The notes beneath the pieces were generated by a model. It ran no database searches. It saw only the letters and a program-made list of their open reading frames with translations, and was not told the origin of the DNA. This document shows, piece by piece, positions 17,148-26,110 of a DNA stretch of 64,000 nt; the first letter of the stretch is position 1; every line of letters starts with the position of its first letter. The DNA lies in the NCBI GenBank assembly GCA_013823325.1, contig PNLY01000008.1, positions 1 to 64,000 of the forward strand, written 5' to 3'. The stretch comes from Methylobacterium sp. (GTDB lineage Bacteria > Pseudomonadota > Alphaproteobacteria > Rhizobiales > Beijerinckiaceae). The position numbers and the translations under genes are program-made.

Positions 17148-17779
17148 AGCGAATAGACCTTCAATCCTGAGAGGAGCGCTTCGACGGCGCGGCTGATCGC
17201 CGGCCGCTCGATGGCGCGATCCCACTCCTGCGACCCGACGCCCTCGACCACTTCCTTCTTCAGCGCCGGGTCGCCGGCGCCGGCATGGCTGAGCTCGCTG
17301 ACGCGCAGCGCCAGGGCGGATTTCACCGTGGCCGGAATCGCGTCGGGCGCGTAGCCGGCAAGATAGCGGATGCGGACGCTGCTGGGCTCGCAGGCGACGG
17401 CCGGCCAGGACTTGCCCGGCGCGAGGCCGATCTGCCCGTCGCGGACACGGTAGACATCGCCCGCCACGACGCCGTCAGTGCCGTCAGGCGCGGTGAACGC
17501 GACTTCGCTGACGCTGATGAAGGGCGGCAAAGGCAGCCGCAGCCACTCGCCGCGACAGGGGAAGGCCGAGCCGCGAAGCTCCAGCGTCTGGCGGCCGATG
17601 GCCCGGCCGAGCCAGCCGGTCGGACCATCGATCTCTTCGGTCGCCGCCGCAATCAACCCGTCGAGCAGGCCATCCGCCACCCCCGCGAGCGCGGGAATGG
17701 CAGCCTTGACGGCCGTAGCCGTCAGCACCGGCTGCGGCAGATCGATCACGACGACGCGGGAGGCCATAGGGCGCCTCAT
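17144..17779 (-). CDS. Head-tail adaptor (gp6/phiE125 gp8-like)
   Basis: 211 residues if started at ATG 17777-17779, which overlaps the upstream stop (ATGA); ATG 17767 (MASRVVVIDLP) is equally possible. Contains TGWLGRAIGRQTLEL and PLPPFISVSEVAFTAPDG, patterns typical of the phage conserved protein family placed after the capsid in HK97-type modules (head-tail connector, phiE125 gp8). It forms the first neck ring on the portal in such phages. Function by family and order. Confidence 0.75.
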   Translation of the reverse strand: MRRPMASRVVVIDLPQPVLTATAVKAAIPALAGVADGLLDGLIAAATEEIDGPTGWLGRAIGRQTLELRGSAFPCRGEWLRLPLPPFISVSEVAFTAPDGTDGVVAGDVYRVRDGQIGLAPGKSWPAVACEPSSVRIRYLAGYAPDAIPATVKSALALRVSELSHAGAGDPALKKEVVEGVGSQEWDRAIERPAISRAVEALLSGLKVYSL

Positions 17780-19005
17780 AGCCGCGACAGCACGGGATAA
17801 AGGTCGCACTCGACGGTCGAGCCGTCGGCATTGGTCAAGGTCAGCAGGCCATCGTCATCGACAGCGAGACGCTCGACGCAGGCCACGGGACGCGAGGACG
17901 GCGGGACTCGATCAGCAGGGCGACCCGCTTTCCCGTGCGACGCGAGGAGCTGCCACCCTTCGCCCGGACATGGACCTGGAGCGTCCCGCCGCGCAGCGAA
18001 GGAAGAGCCGCCAAGCGCGACCACGTCCAGACCGCGATAGTCTTCGCCCGCTTGCCATGTCCCGCGAATCCGGAACGAGCGGCCATCGGTGCCAGCACGG
18101 GCCAGACAGGTCCAGTCGGCATGCGGCGGCTCCCTGGCGGTGTCGACGAGTGCCTGGAAGGTCGCGCCGCCGTGGCTGACGACATCGCCGACATAGTGAA
18201 CCCTATCGGACCAAGCGCGCACGATCGGCAGTTTCCCGGGCGCGCCGTCCTTCGGCGGCGGCAAAGCGGCAATGGCCTCGGCGATCATGGCGCGCATCAC
18301 GTCCGGGTCCGCGTCGCGGCCCGGCGCCGGCGCGGGCAGCGCGGCGACGGCCTCGGCGATCATGGCGCGCATCACGTCCGGATCGGCGTCGCGGCCCGGC
18401 GCCGGCGCGGGCAGCGCGGCGACCGCCTCGGCGATCATGGCACGCATCACTTCGGGATCGGCGTCGCGACCCGGCGCCGGCGCGGGCAGCGCGGCGACCG
18501 CCTCGGCGATCATGGCGCGCATCACGTCCGGGTCCGCGTCGCGGCCCGGCGCCGGCGCGGGCAGGGCGGCGACAGCCTCGGCGATCATGGCGCGCATCAC
18601 GTCCGGGTCCGCGTCGCGGCCCGGCGCCGGCGCGGGCATCGCGGCGACGGACTCGGCGATCATGGCGCGCATCATCTCCGGATCCGCGTCGCGGCCCGGC
18701 GCCGGTGGCGGGAGGGCGGCGACGGCCTCGGCAATCAGGGCGCGCACCACCTCCGGGTCGGCGTCCTTGCCTGGCGCCGGTGGCGGGAGGGCGGCAACGA
18801 CTGCCGAAACCTGCTCTGCAACCATCTGTGCAATGCGACCCTCGACCTGCTGCAACCGCGTTTCCGCTTCGGCGAGACGGGCTGACGCCTGCGCCAGCAC
18901 GGCGTCGGCGCGGTCGCGCAGCAGGGCGAGCTCCGCCGTCGCGCGGGCGATGACGCTGCCGAGGGCGCGCTCCAGCGCTTCAGTGTAGGCTGCTTGCATA
19001 GCCAT
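17776..19005 (-). CDS. Structural repeat protein: coiled coil, 25-residue tandem repeats, C-terminal carbohydrate-binding-like modules
   Basis: 409 residues from ATG 19003-19005, which overlaps the 3' end of the portal gene in another frame. Residues about 1-70 form a coiled coil. Then come about eight copies of a 25-residue unit (MRAMIAEAVAALPAPAPGRD plus ADPDV), coded by 75-bp repeats. The C-terminal third has two copies of a chitin-binding-like module pattern (WSDRVHYVGDVVSHGGATFQ and GTWQAGEDYRGLDVVALGG). Similar phage proteins with Ala/Pro repeats and these modules occur near portal genes. It may be a head or neck decoration that binds glycans; this is inference. Repeat number is likely to vary. 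Confidence 0.6.
   Translation of the reverse strand: MAMQAAYTEALERALGSVIARATAELALLRDRADAVLAQASARLAEAETRLQQVEGRIAQMVAEQVSAVVAALPPPAPGKDADPEVVRALIAEAVAALPPPAPGRDADPEMMRAMIAESVAAMPAPAPGRDADPDVMRAMIAEAVAALPAPAPGRDADPDVMRAMIAEAVAALPAPAPGRDADPEVMRAMIAEAVAALPAPAPGRDADPDVMRAMIAEAVAALPAPAPGRDADPDVMRAMIAEAIAALPPPKDGAPGKLPIVRAWSDRVHYVGDVVSHGGATFQALVDTAREPPHADWTCLARAGTDGRSFRIRGTWQAGEDYRGLDVVALGGSSFAARRDAPGPCPGEGWQLLASHGKAGRPADRVPPSSRPVACVERLAVDDDGLLTLTNADGSTVECDLYPVLSRL
18283..18732. repeat. 75-bp in-frame tandem repeats
   Basis: A 75-bp unit recurs with exact spacing; the landmark gatcatgg (or one-base variant) begins at 18283, 18358, 18433, 18508, 18583 and 18658, with a more diverged copy at 18733. 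Each codes 25 residues of the repeat protein. Identity between neighbouring units is very high, which points to recent expansion by slippage or recombination and makes the region prone to assembly collapse. Confidence 0.9.
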
Positions 19006-20350
19006 GGAGTCGCTGCTCGATCGCGCTGGCGGAATGGGTCTGGTCGTGTTCGACGGCGGGATCGCCGCCATCCTGCTTAGGAGGCGTCGGCGCTGCGACG
19101 GGCTCGGCCGGCTTCAGGGCGCTGCCATAGCTCAGGGGCACGACCTGCTGCTGCACGCGCGGCTCCTTGCCGACGCCGCCCGGAACCGCCGGCAGGTCGA
19201 CGAAGGCGCGAGCCTCGTCGGGGGCATAGATGCCGGAGATGACGCCACGCGCCAGCCCCTCGATCTGCTCCTTGAAGGCCGAGCGCATCAAGGCATTGGT
19301 GTCGAGCTCGAGATAGTCGTCTGGCCAGCCCTTCAGTCCGAAGAGCAGGCCGAATGCCTCCTCGATGTGGTTGAGTGCGAAGCCGAGTCCCGAGGCGCGC
19401 CAGGAAGCCATCAGCGCTTCGGTGGACGCGAAGGGCGTACCACCGATGCCGAGGATCTGGAGCGGGATCCGGAAGGACAGTGCGATTCCTTGATCTGTCA
19501 GCTTCAGCATGTCGGCGAGATGGCCGTCCTGCGCAGTCGTCGGGGCCGCCTTGGCCTTGAGGCCCGCGGTCAGGATCGGCGTGCGGCCGGCGTTCTCACC
19601 GGTGGTCTGCTCCTCCCAGCGCTCGCGCAGCTCCTTGACCTGCACCGCAGTTAATTGCGTTTCGGTCTCCAGAACCCAGGAGGGGCGGGCCTGGTTGAGG
19701 TAATAGGCGACCTGCTGGTTGAGGGCCGCGCCTGCCAAGCCCCGCTCCAGGACGGTTGCGAGGATCGGGCTGGCGCCTTTGAGCGGATGATGGGGCGTGT
19801 GCAGACGCACATGCAGCACGTCGCGGGCCGGGATCGGTTGCGATAGATCGAAACGGCGCTCAACGATCTCGTTGCCGCCGAGCTGATAGAAAATCGAGCC
19901 ATCGGCGGCGATCACCGGATAGCCGTGGCGCATAAGGTGCAGTTCCGACGGCTCGAAGCGGCTGTTGCGAACCGCGAGAGCAAAGGTCTCACCGCCGTCA
20001 TAGAGCCGCCGCGCCAGGTTGAGCAGCAGGTCCGAGATCGTCTGATAGTCGTTCGGGCGCTTCATGATCCGCGACAGCGCCGAGGAGGTGACGCGTTCGC
20101 GCCCGCCGTCGCCGAGGCTCCGCCAGTGATCGCCCGGGCACATCGCGATGGTCTGGGCATAGGCCGAGACGCAGGCCTCGACCATGGCATTGCCTTCCCC
20201 GAAGGAGGCCGGCGATTTGCCCATCTGCCACCAGTTCACCGCCGATCCGGCGGGCAGCCAGCCGTCGCTGATGCGATAGGGGCCCGGCCGGATCTCGCCT
20301 TCGCCGTGGCCGCGGCGGATGAAGCCGCGCAGGCGCGCCAGCATCGACAC
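18980..20350 (-). CDS. Phage portal protein, HK97 family
   Basis: 456 residues. Contains ACVSAYAQTIAMCPGDHWR near 60-78, the LMRHGYPVIAADGSIFYQLG strand pair, DVLHVRLHTPHHPLKGASPI near 180-200 and the region LQILGIGGTPFASTEALMAS with HIEEAFGLLFG, all in the order of HK97-type portals. Portals form the dodecameric DNA entry ring at one capsid vertex and bind the terminase. The C-terminal 60 residues are Pro/Ala-rich and dispensable-looking. The gene lies between capsid and connector genes. Confidence 0.9.
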   Translation of the reverse strand: MSMLARLRGFIRRGHGEGEIRPGPYRISDGWLPAGSAVNWWQMGKSPASFGEGNAMVEACVSAYAQTIAMCPGDHWRSLGDGGRERVTSSALSRIMKRPNDYQTISDLLLNLARRLYDGGETFALAVRNSRFEPSELHLMRHGYPVIAADGSIFYQLGGNEIVERRFDLSQPIPARDVLHVRLHTPHHPLKGASPILATVLERGLAGAALNQQVAYYLNQARPSWVLETETQLTAVQVKELRERWEEQTTGENAGRTPILTAGLKAKAAPTTAQDGHLADMLKLTDQGIALSFRIPLQILGIGGTPFASTEALMASWRASGLGFALNHIEEAFGLLFGLKGWPDDYLELDTNALMRSAFKEQIEGLARGVISGIYAPDEARAFVDLPAVPGGVGKEPRVQQQVVPLSYGSALKPAEPVAAPTPPKQDGGDPAVEHDQTHSASAIEQRLHGYASSLH

Positions 20351-20353
20351 CGG

Positions 20354-20734
20354 TCAGTCCTTCGCCTTGGCGTCGCGGGTGCGGTAGGGCTTGCCGGCCG
20401 CCGGCTGCATGTCACGCTCGCCATTGGGGGCGCCCTGCGCCTTCAGGCGCTCGGCCTCCGCGGCAGCGGCGTCCCGTTTGCACTGTTCCGCCTCGGCAAG
20501 GCGCGCAGCTTCTGCATTCGCGGCAGCCTCCTCGGCCGCGGCGCGCTCCGCTTCAGCCCGCGCGACGGACGTGGCCCGCTCCGCATCGGCGTCGATCGAA
20601 CGAGAGCGCGGACCATGCGGGCCGAGTGCGACGGCGACGCCCTCCTTATGGCGCAGCACGCCCTGTTCGTCCGGCGCGACATGGTTGGGGTCGGCGACGC
20701 GGCCATCCGCGAGCACATACCAGGTTTCGATCAT
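20354..20734 (-). CDS. Alanine-rich helical hypothetical protein
   Basis: 126 residues starting MIETWYVLADGRVADPNHVA. Residues 45-100 are a nearly pure Ala/Glu/Arg helix (AEAERAAAEEAAANAEAARL), suggesting a coiled coil. It lies between portal and the capsid-side gene in the late operon; its 3' end is 3 bases from the portal start. Similar short proteins with the ADGRVADPxHV start are found in alphaproteobacterial prophages. Role unknown. Confidence 0.55.
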   Translation of the reverse strand: MIETWYVLADGRVADPNHVAPDEQGVLRHKEGVAVALGPHGPRSRSIDADAERATSVARAEAERAAAEEAAANAEAARLAEAEQCKRDAAAAEAERLKAQGAPNGERDMQPAAGKPYRTRDAKAKD

Positions 20735-20790
20735 CGGCTTGCCCTCCGGTCAAAAAGAAGCGGGGCGCCGCGGCGGGCGCCCCGCGACGC

Positions 20791-21162
20791 TCAATCCTCG
20801 ATCAGGATGAGGAACTTGCCGGACTTGGCATTGCCGCCGGCCGCGATCGCGATCTTGACCCGGTCGCGTCCGAGCGTGATCGGCGCCTGTACAGCCGTGC
20901 CGCCGGAGGCGTAGAGCGCGGCCACACCGGAGCTGTTATGGGTCGCGGCGCGCGGATAGCGCGCGGTCGCGGCGTTCACGTTGGCTTCGACCCAAAGGCC
21001 TTCGCCAGTGGCTTCCGAGGTGATGGTGAAGTCGACCCCATCGGCGAAGTCGGTCTTCAGATAGTGGATCGCAGCGAGCTTGCCGGACAGCCAGGGGCTG
21101 AAAACGGTGGCGCTGCCATCGGCGGCAGTGACGACGGACACTTCAAAACGACGGACGGTCAT
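20791..21162 (-). CDS. Capsid-associated protein, possible head decoration
   Basis: 123 residues from ATG 21160-21162 (MTVRRFEVSVVTAADGSATV), preferred over the start at 21180. Beta-rich with GKLAAIHYLKTDFADGVDFT and the C-terminal GRDRVKIAIAAGGNAKSGKF. Short beta proteins directly downstream of the major capsid gene are often capsid decoration or stabilising proteins, but no diagnostic motif is seen. Inferred from place and fold type only. Confidence 0.5.
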   Translation of the reverse strand: MTVRRFEVSVVTAADGSATVFSPWLSGKLAAIHYLKTDFADGVDFTITSEATGEGLWVEANVNAATARYPRAATHNSSGVAALYASGGTAVQAPITLGRDRVKIAIAAGGNAKSGKFLILIED

Positions 21163-21270
21163 GGGCTTGCGAGCCTCCATATCTGGCGGGGAACGACCGG
21201 GCCGTCATGGCCCGGTCGCTGTTCAGCGATTGGGAGCGATGTGGCGGACGCTGCGGCCCGGCCGGCGGCG

Positions 21271-23157
21271 TCACCAGCTGGTGTTGTCGATCCAGCTGAC
21301 CATGCCGGTGCGCGCCATTTTCCACGACACGTCCATGATCATGCGCACGCCCATGGAGTCGGTCTGCCAGAAGGAGCGGACCGGAGCGGCCGGCGCCGGG
21401 CCGGTCGCGACAATCTCCGCCGGATTGGCGTCGTCCATGTGGATGGTCGCCTGGTTGCTGACCTCGAACTCCGGAAGGTCCCCGAGCGCCGTGGCGAAGT
21501 CGCTGTTGCGCACCGCGACCAGCCGCTTCGCATTGGCGTGGGTGGATTCGACGATGTTCACCCGCTTGGCGATCTCGGCGAACCAGCCGGCATTGTTGGC
21601 CGGGCCGTCCATCATAGCGATCGACAGACCCTGCGCCGGGTTCATCACCACCGTGATCCCGTCGGCGGCGCCGGCATCGAAGAAGGGCTTGAGCAGCGCC
21701 TTGAAATCCTCCTTGACCGCGACATGGTCGCCGCCGCCATAGCCGGACGCGGCCGGCGCGACGCCATAGAGCAGGCCGGCCGGGCGGATGCTGTCGCCCG
21801 CGGTCGCATCGAGCAGATGCGTGTCGAGCACGGCGGAGGTATCGTCGAGGATCGCCTTGCGGACGACGCCTTCCAGGCTCGGCGTCGAGCGCTTGGCCGC
21901 CTCGCGCGAGAAGGGGATGATCACGCCCATCTTGCGCGAGGTGAAAGTCGGCGCCGTGACGGTGACGCGCCCGACCCGGATCGGCTGCCCCTCGGCGAAG
22001 AAGGAGCCGTTGGCGCCACCGGCGGTCAACTGCGGCAGATAGGCCGTGCCGGCGGCGTCGAAGGAGACGCCATAGCCGCGCTCGCGCAGCACCGGATAGA
22101 TCGACTTGCCGCGCAACGCGTCGAGGAAGCCGGCATAGGTGACCTGCTGCAATTCGGCGACGAAGCCGGCATTGCCGGTCGTGCCCAGCGGCGCGGCGGC
22201 GCGCGCCACCATGGCGGTTGCCTCGTGGCCGGGATAACGCTCCTCGACGATCTGCTCGACACTGCGCTCGGAATAGAGCGAGCAGGCATGGATCAGGGCG
22301 CGGCGCACCAGCAGGTCGAGACCGCCGACCTCGCGCTGCGGGAAGCCGAGCGGGCGGCGGTTCACCGCCGGAGCGGCCGGCGTGGTGCCGGTCGGAGCGA
22401 CGCCGGCGCCGATCTTGAGCTCGGCCGCCTTGAGCGCGGCGAGGCTGCGTTCCTCGCCGTCGATCTGGGCCGTCAGCTCCTCGATGGCGATGACGTCGGG
22501 CGCGTCGGCGGCGGTCAAATCGGACAGCTTGTCCTTCTTGGTGACGAGGGCGGTCTGCGCATCCTCGATGCGCTGGGACAGGGTCTTCATGGTGGGGTTC
22601 CTGACGACAGGAGGAGGAGCGGCGTGCTCGCCGGTGGAACCGCGACGCCTCAATCCATCGCCTCGTCCGGCATGCTCGCCGAAGGCCAGGGTCAAGGTGT
22701 CGTCGGAGATCTGGAGCGACTTCGCCAGCGCCAGCGCCGCCGGATTGGCGGGGACGCTGACCAGGCTGCATTCGAGCAGCTCCTGCTTCTTGTAGAGCTG
22801 CCCGCCATAGGGCTGCTTGGGATCGATCGGGTCCCATTCGATCGGCCGGAAACCGACCGAGACGGCCCGCAGGATGCCTTGCTCGACCAGGCTGCGCAGC
22901 TCGTCGATGCGGGCGCTGGTGCCGGCGGCCGCGAGCGCCAGCCGCGCCAGGAGCTTGCCGCCCTCGACCCGGACATCCTCCCAGCGGCCGATGGGGAAGC
23001 TGGCGGAATGGCTGAACAAGGCGATCGGGTTCTGCTTGAACCAGGTCAGCACCCAGCCCGACGCCTCGATCACGTCGCCGTACCGGTCGACGGTCGCATC
23101 CGACAACACGAATTCCAGCCCGTCACCGGCGGCGACGGTCTTGCGGACGATGGTCAT
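21271..23157 (-). CDS. HK97-type prohead protease fused to major capsid protein
   Basis: 628 residues. Residues 1-160 are an S78/U35 prohead protease with likely catalytic His50 (ALFSHSASFPIG) and Ser100 (RAVSVGF), plus the conserved ELLECSLVSVPANPAA segment. From about 190 (MKTLSQRIEDAQTALVTKKD) begins the coiled-coil delta/scaffold domain of an HK97-fold capsid protein, continuing through the capsid domain to the end. Fusion of protease, scaffold and capsid is known in some phages. An internal ATG at 22588-22590 with an AGGA upstream could also give a free 439-residue capsid protein. It forms the icosahedral shell and is followed by portal-side genes. Confidence 0.85.
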   Translation of the reverse strand: MTIVRKTVAAGDGLEFVLSDATVDRYGDVIEASGWVLTWFKQNPIALFSHSASFPIGRWEDVRVEGGKLLARLALAAAGTSARIDELRSLVEQGILRAVSVGFRPIEWDPIDPKQPYGGQLYKKQELLECSLVSVPANPAALALAKSLQISDDTLTLAFGEHAGRGDGLRRRGSTGEHAAPPPVVRNPTMKTLSQRIEDAQTALVTKKDKLSDLTAADAPDVIAIEELTAQIDGEERSLAALKAAELKIGAGVAPTGTTPAAPAVNRRPLGFPQREVGGLDLLVRRALIHACSLYSERSVEQIVEERYPGHEATAMVARAAAPLGTTGNAGFVAELQQVTYAGFLDALRGKSIYPVLRERGYGVSFDAAGTAYLPQLTAGGANGSFFAEGQPIRVGRVTVTAPTFTSRKMGVIIPFSREAAKRSTPSLEGVVRKAILDDTSAVLDTHLLDATAGDSIRPAGLLYGVAPAASGYGGGDHVAVKEDFKALLKPFFDAGAADGITVVMNPAQGLSIAMMDGPANNAGWFAEIAKRVNIVESTHANAKRLVAVRNSDFATALGDLPEFEVSNQATIHMDDANPAEIVATGPAPAAPVRSFWQTDSMGVRMIMDVSWKMARTGMVSWIDNTSW

Positions 23158-23169
23158 GGAAATCTCCGA

Positions 23170-24867
23170 TCAGCCGATCAGGGCGTCGATTTCGATTGGA
23201 CCCGCAGCCGTCGGGTTTCGGCTCATCAGGTCGAAGGCGTTGAAGAGCGCAATCAGCGGATCGATCTTCGCCGTGCCGGAGGCCTGCTTGGTGATCAGCA
23301 CGGCCGATCCGCGCAGTTCTGAACGGGCATTGCCGACGGCCCAGGCCATCAGCGGGCGCGCACCGTGCTTCAAGGTTCCATCCTTCAGCTTGCGGGCTGC
23401 GCCCTTGATGACGCCGGAAAGGCGGTAGCCCTGCGGTACCGCCGCGATGCAATCGTCGGGGATCTCGCGCAGCGAGAGCTCATCGAGGATCGCGGCGATG
23501 CCGACCGCATCGACGCCGATCCCGGCCTTCGCAGGCAACAAGCCGGCCTTGAAGATGCGCTCGACGATGTCGGCGACGCCGGCGACGTCGGCATTGGCCC
23601 CGTCCACGGTCTCGGCGATGTCGACGAAGGTCAGGTCGCCGTCCTTCTCGAAGTCGTCGAGCCGGGAGGCAATCTCCTTCCGGAGCAGCTTGACGCCGCG
23701 ATCGGCCCAGGCGTGCCCCCAATGGTACCAGCGCTTGGTCACGCGGTGGCGGCCGAGCACGGTGAGGCCAAGCAGATCGTCGAGCCCGCCGCCGTCGATA
23801 CCGACCGTGCAGACCTCGCACTCGGCCAGGATGAACTCGAGCGTCGCCGCCTTGCTGCCGGCGTGCTCCCAATGGTCGGCGCCTTCCCAGCGGTTCGAAT
23901 GCAGGGCGAGGCCGATCTGGATATTGAGGTGCTGCGAGGCCCAGCGCCGTTCTTCCTCGTCGCCCATCTCGCGGGCCGTGGCGTAATCCTGCTCCAGAAC
24001 GGGCAGCGAGACGCTGCGGCCCAGATTCGGCAGCACGAACGGCCAGTTCTCGACCTTGCGCCAGGGCTTAGCGGCGTCGAGCTGCATCGCCTCCGGAAAC
24101 TCGTACAAGACCGGCAGCACCGTGGCGTTCTGGACCCGGCCATCGCGGACAGAGCGGGCGTAGTCCAGTTCCGCCTTGAAGGCGCCGGCCGGCGGCTCGT
24201 CCGACTGCGTCGTGATGATGATCCCGAAAGCCTCGGGGATCGCGACACGGGCGCCGCGCAGCTGGCCGATGACGCGCGAGGTGTAGGCGACCTTGCCGAG
24301 CAGGTGCAGCTCGTCGAGAAGCCAGCCGGCATATTTGCCGCCGGTCGCGACCTTCATGTCGAAGGTCATGACCTTCAGCGTGGCGCCCGTCACGCGGTTG
24401 ACCACCGTCTTGAGGTGATCCCGCACATGCAGCAGCGTGTCGAGATCCTTGTCGGCGGCGACCATGCCGGACACCGCGGCGAAGGCGAGGTCGGCGATCT
24501 CCTGCGTCGGGCCGAACAGGGCGAAGGCTGCGTTGGGCCGCTCGTTCATGAGCAGGGCCGTCAGCATCAGCGCCGCGCCGTTCGTCGTCTTCGAATTCTT
24601 CTTCGGGACCAGCAGGAAGACGCCGGGCACCTGGCGGATGCCGGTCGCCTCGTCGATCGAGCCGAACACGGCGCGGACGACATCGCGGAACCAGTCGCCG
24701 GCCGCATCGCCCAGCGTCGGCTGGCCCGGCACGTCCGGCAGGTGCAGCCGGTCGAAAATCGCCGCCGCCCGATCCGCCTCGAGCCGGTCGAGGGGCAGAA
24801 GCGGGACGAGCGATCGCCCGGCGAGGAGCGTGCTCTCCCAGCCCGGTTGCGCGAAGTGAAGCGACAT
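23170..24867 (-). CDS. terL: Terminase large subunit
   Basis: 565 residues. The ATPase domain has a Walker A of the terminase type (VPKKNSKTT, about 87-96) and a Walker B with catalytic acid (GWLLDELHLLG, about 181-190). The C-terminal nuclease half starts with VGIDGGGLDDLLGLTVLGR near 365, with a second acid patch (IGVDAVGIAAILDEL). Together they match the HK97/Terminase_1 family, the motor that cuts and packages phage DNA into the prohead. It overlaps the small subunit stop at 24867 and precedes the capsid fusion gene. Confidence 0.9.
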   Translation of the reverse strand: MSLHFAQPGWESTLLAGRSLVPLLPLDRLEADRAAAIFDRLHLPDVPGQPTLGDAAGDWFRDVVRAVFGSIDEATGIRQVPGVFLLVPKKNSKTTNGAALMLTALLMNERPNAAFALFGPTQEIADLAFAAVSGMVAADKDLDTLLHVRDHLKTVVNRVTGATLKVMTFDMKVATGGKYAGWLLDELHLLGKVAYTSRVIGQLRGARVAIPEAFGIIITTQSDEPPAGAFKAELDYARSVRDGRVQNATVLPVLYEFPEAMQLDAAKPWRKVENWPFVLPNLGRSVSLPVLEQDYATAREMGDEEERRWASQHLNIQIGLALHSNRWEGADHWEHAGSKAATLEFILAECEVCTVGIDGGGLDDLLGLTVLGRHRVTKRWYHWGHAWADRGVKLLRKEIASRLDDFEKDGDLTFVDIAETVDGANADVAGVADIVERIFKAGLLPAKAGIGVDAVGIAAILDELSLREIPDDCIAAVPQGYRLSGVIKGAARKLKDGTLKHGARPLMAWAVGNARSELRGSAVLITKQASGTAKIDPLIALFNAFDLMSRNPTAAGPIEIDALIG

Positions 24868-25646
24868 CAGCCGCGCTTTCGACCTACCAAGGCAGACCAG
24901 GGACCGCGCGTGACGACGCCGTGGGCGTCGAGTTGCGCCTGTTCCTTCTTGCCGACCGGGTCGGGTGCCGGCGCCTCGGCTTTGGCTGCCGCCTTGCCGC
25001 GCACCTGATCCTGCAGCGCAGTGAGGTCCGCCCGGTCCATGATAGCGAGCATCTCCTTTTGGGCAGCGACGTTGCCCTTCAGCGCAATGCGGTGCATCGC
25101 GGCGATCACCTCGGCCCGCTTGCGCAGGGCGCCGGTGTCGAGCTCCGCCGCGAAATGCTTGCGGATCGTCGGCTCGGTCTTGACGAAGATCCGGGCCAGC
25201 TGCTCGACGCCCATGCCCGACGCGACCAGGACCGCCGCTTTCTCGCGATCGGCATTTGAGGGCTTCCAGGGTGTGCGACCGCCCGAGCCGCGGCGCTTCG
25301 GCTTTTCCGAAGGAGGCGGCATCGTCGGGATCAGATCGGCAGTGTCGCCGAACAGACCGCCCGAACTGACGCGGTCCTTCAGTTCCTCGACGAAAACCTT
25401 GCGCAGCGTCGGCACGCTGATGCCGATCTCACCGGCGATGACCGGATGCGTCAGCCGATCCGACGCCATCCGGCGGACGGTCGCGCGCTGCTCATCGGTC
25501 GGCTCGAAAGCCGCACGGCCACGACGCTTTTCTTTCTTTCCGCCGCTGGAATCTGCGTCGTCCAAGAAAAAAAACTCCGAATGAGTCCCAAGCCGGTGAG
25601 AAGGGTTGGCGCGTCGGGGACTTTTGACCCGCCCCCCAGGGCTCAA
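24867..25646 (-). CDS. Terminase small subunit-like DNA-binding protein with two HTH units
   Basis: 259 residues. Two similar helix-turn-helix segments are visible: LTHPVIAGEIGISVPTLRKV at about 65-85 and MGVEQLARIFVKTEPTIRKH at about 145-165, each followed by a short acidic end (VEEL, AAEL). The C-terminal part (AEAPAPDPVGKKEQAQLDAH) is flexible. The start is a TTG that overlaps the HNH gene stop (25643-25646); no better ATG lies upstream of the first HTH. By position before terL it should recognise the packaging site. The duplicated HTH may bind repeated DNA sites. Confidence 0.7.
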   Translation of the reverse strand: MSPGGRVKSPRRANPSHRLGTHSEFFFLDDADSSGGKKEKRRGRAAFEPTDEQRATVRRMASDRLTHPVIAGEIGISVPTLRKVFVEELKDRVSSGGLFGDTADLIPTMPPPSEKPKRRGSGGRTPWKPSNADREKAAVLVASGMGVEQLARIFVKTEPTIRKHFAAELDTGALRKRAEVIAAMHRIALKGNVAAQKEMLAIMDRADLTALQDQVRGKAAAKAEAPAPDPVGKKEQAQLDAHGVVTRGPWSALVGRKRG

Positions 25647-25972
25647 ACCGCCCGAAGGTGACGTTTCGTCCGCTCGATCGCCGTTTTGCTGTTGTGGCAG
25701 GCGATGCAGAGCAGCATGACGTTCGCGATGTCGAAATCAGCTCCGCCGTCCCGTCGTTCCTCGACATGATCGGCGATCAGGCCGCGAGGCGCATGACTGC
25801 AATCGCGCCTGCAGTCTGGGTTCTCGCAAACATAGCCGCGAGCCTGCTTCACGGCCCGGGCGAACAGCCGCCACTCCGCAGAGAGGTAGAACGGATCGGC
25901 CACCTTCTGCGGCGGGGCAGTGCGAGGCGCCACCGAAGCGACGCGGCTGCCGATCGTCTTGAGCCTGCCCAT
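25643..25972 (-). CDS. HNH endonuclease of the packaging module
   Basis: 109 residues from ATG 25970-25972 (MGRLKTIGSRVASVAPRTA). The HNH fold is seen as CENPDCRRD, then LIADHVEERRDGGADF, then LLCIACHNSKTA: a C-x4-C pair, the DH motif, the Asn and the final C-x2-CH. HNH proteins directly upstream of terminase genes are required with TerL for DNA cleavage in HK97-like phages. It overlaps the small terminase start. Upstream (25973-26188) is a noncoding leader with a strong inverted repeat. Confidence 0.85.
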   Translation of the reverse strand: MGRLKTIGSRVASVAPRTAPPQKVADPFYLSAEWRLFARAVKQARGYVCENPDCRRDCSHAPRGLIADHVEERRDGGADFDIANVMLLCIACHNSKTAIERTKRHLRAV

Positions 25973-26110
25973 GATTATAGGGGCCGAAACATGAAACCCG
26001 CCACCATCGGGCAGCGGGTCGACATAGCTTCGCACTTGGTCGCGGGTGAGGCTGACGCGGGTTCCGTGAGATACGAGCCGCCGAGGCGACGATCAAACTA
26101 CCGGAATAAC

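Noticed and set aside
18283-18732. CRISPR array
   Set aside because: Whole 75-bp unit is repeated, without unique spacers, and is an exact multiple of three in frame.
25973-25980. Perfect TATAAT one base before the HNH gene start (minus strand)
   Set aside because: Too close to the ATG to be its -10, and no -35 at the right distance; probably chance.
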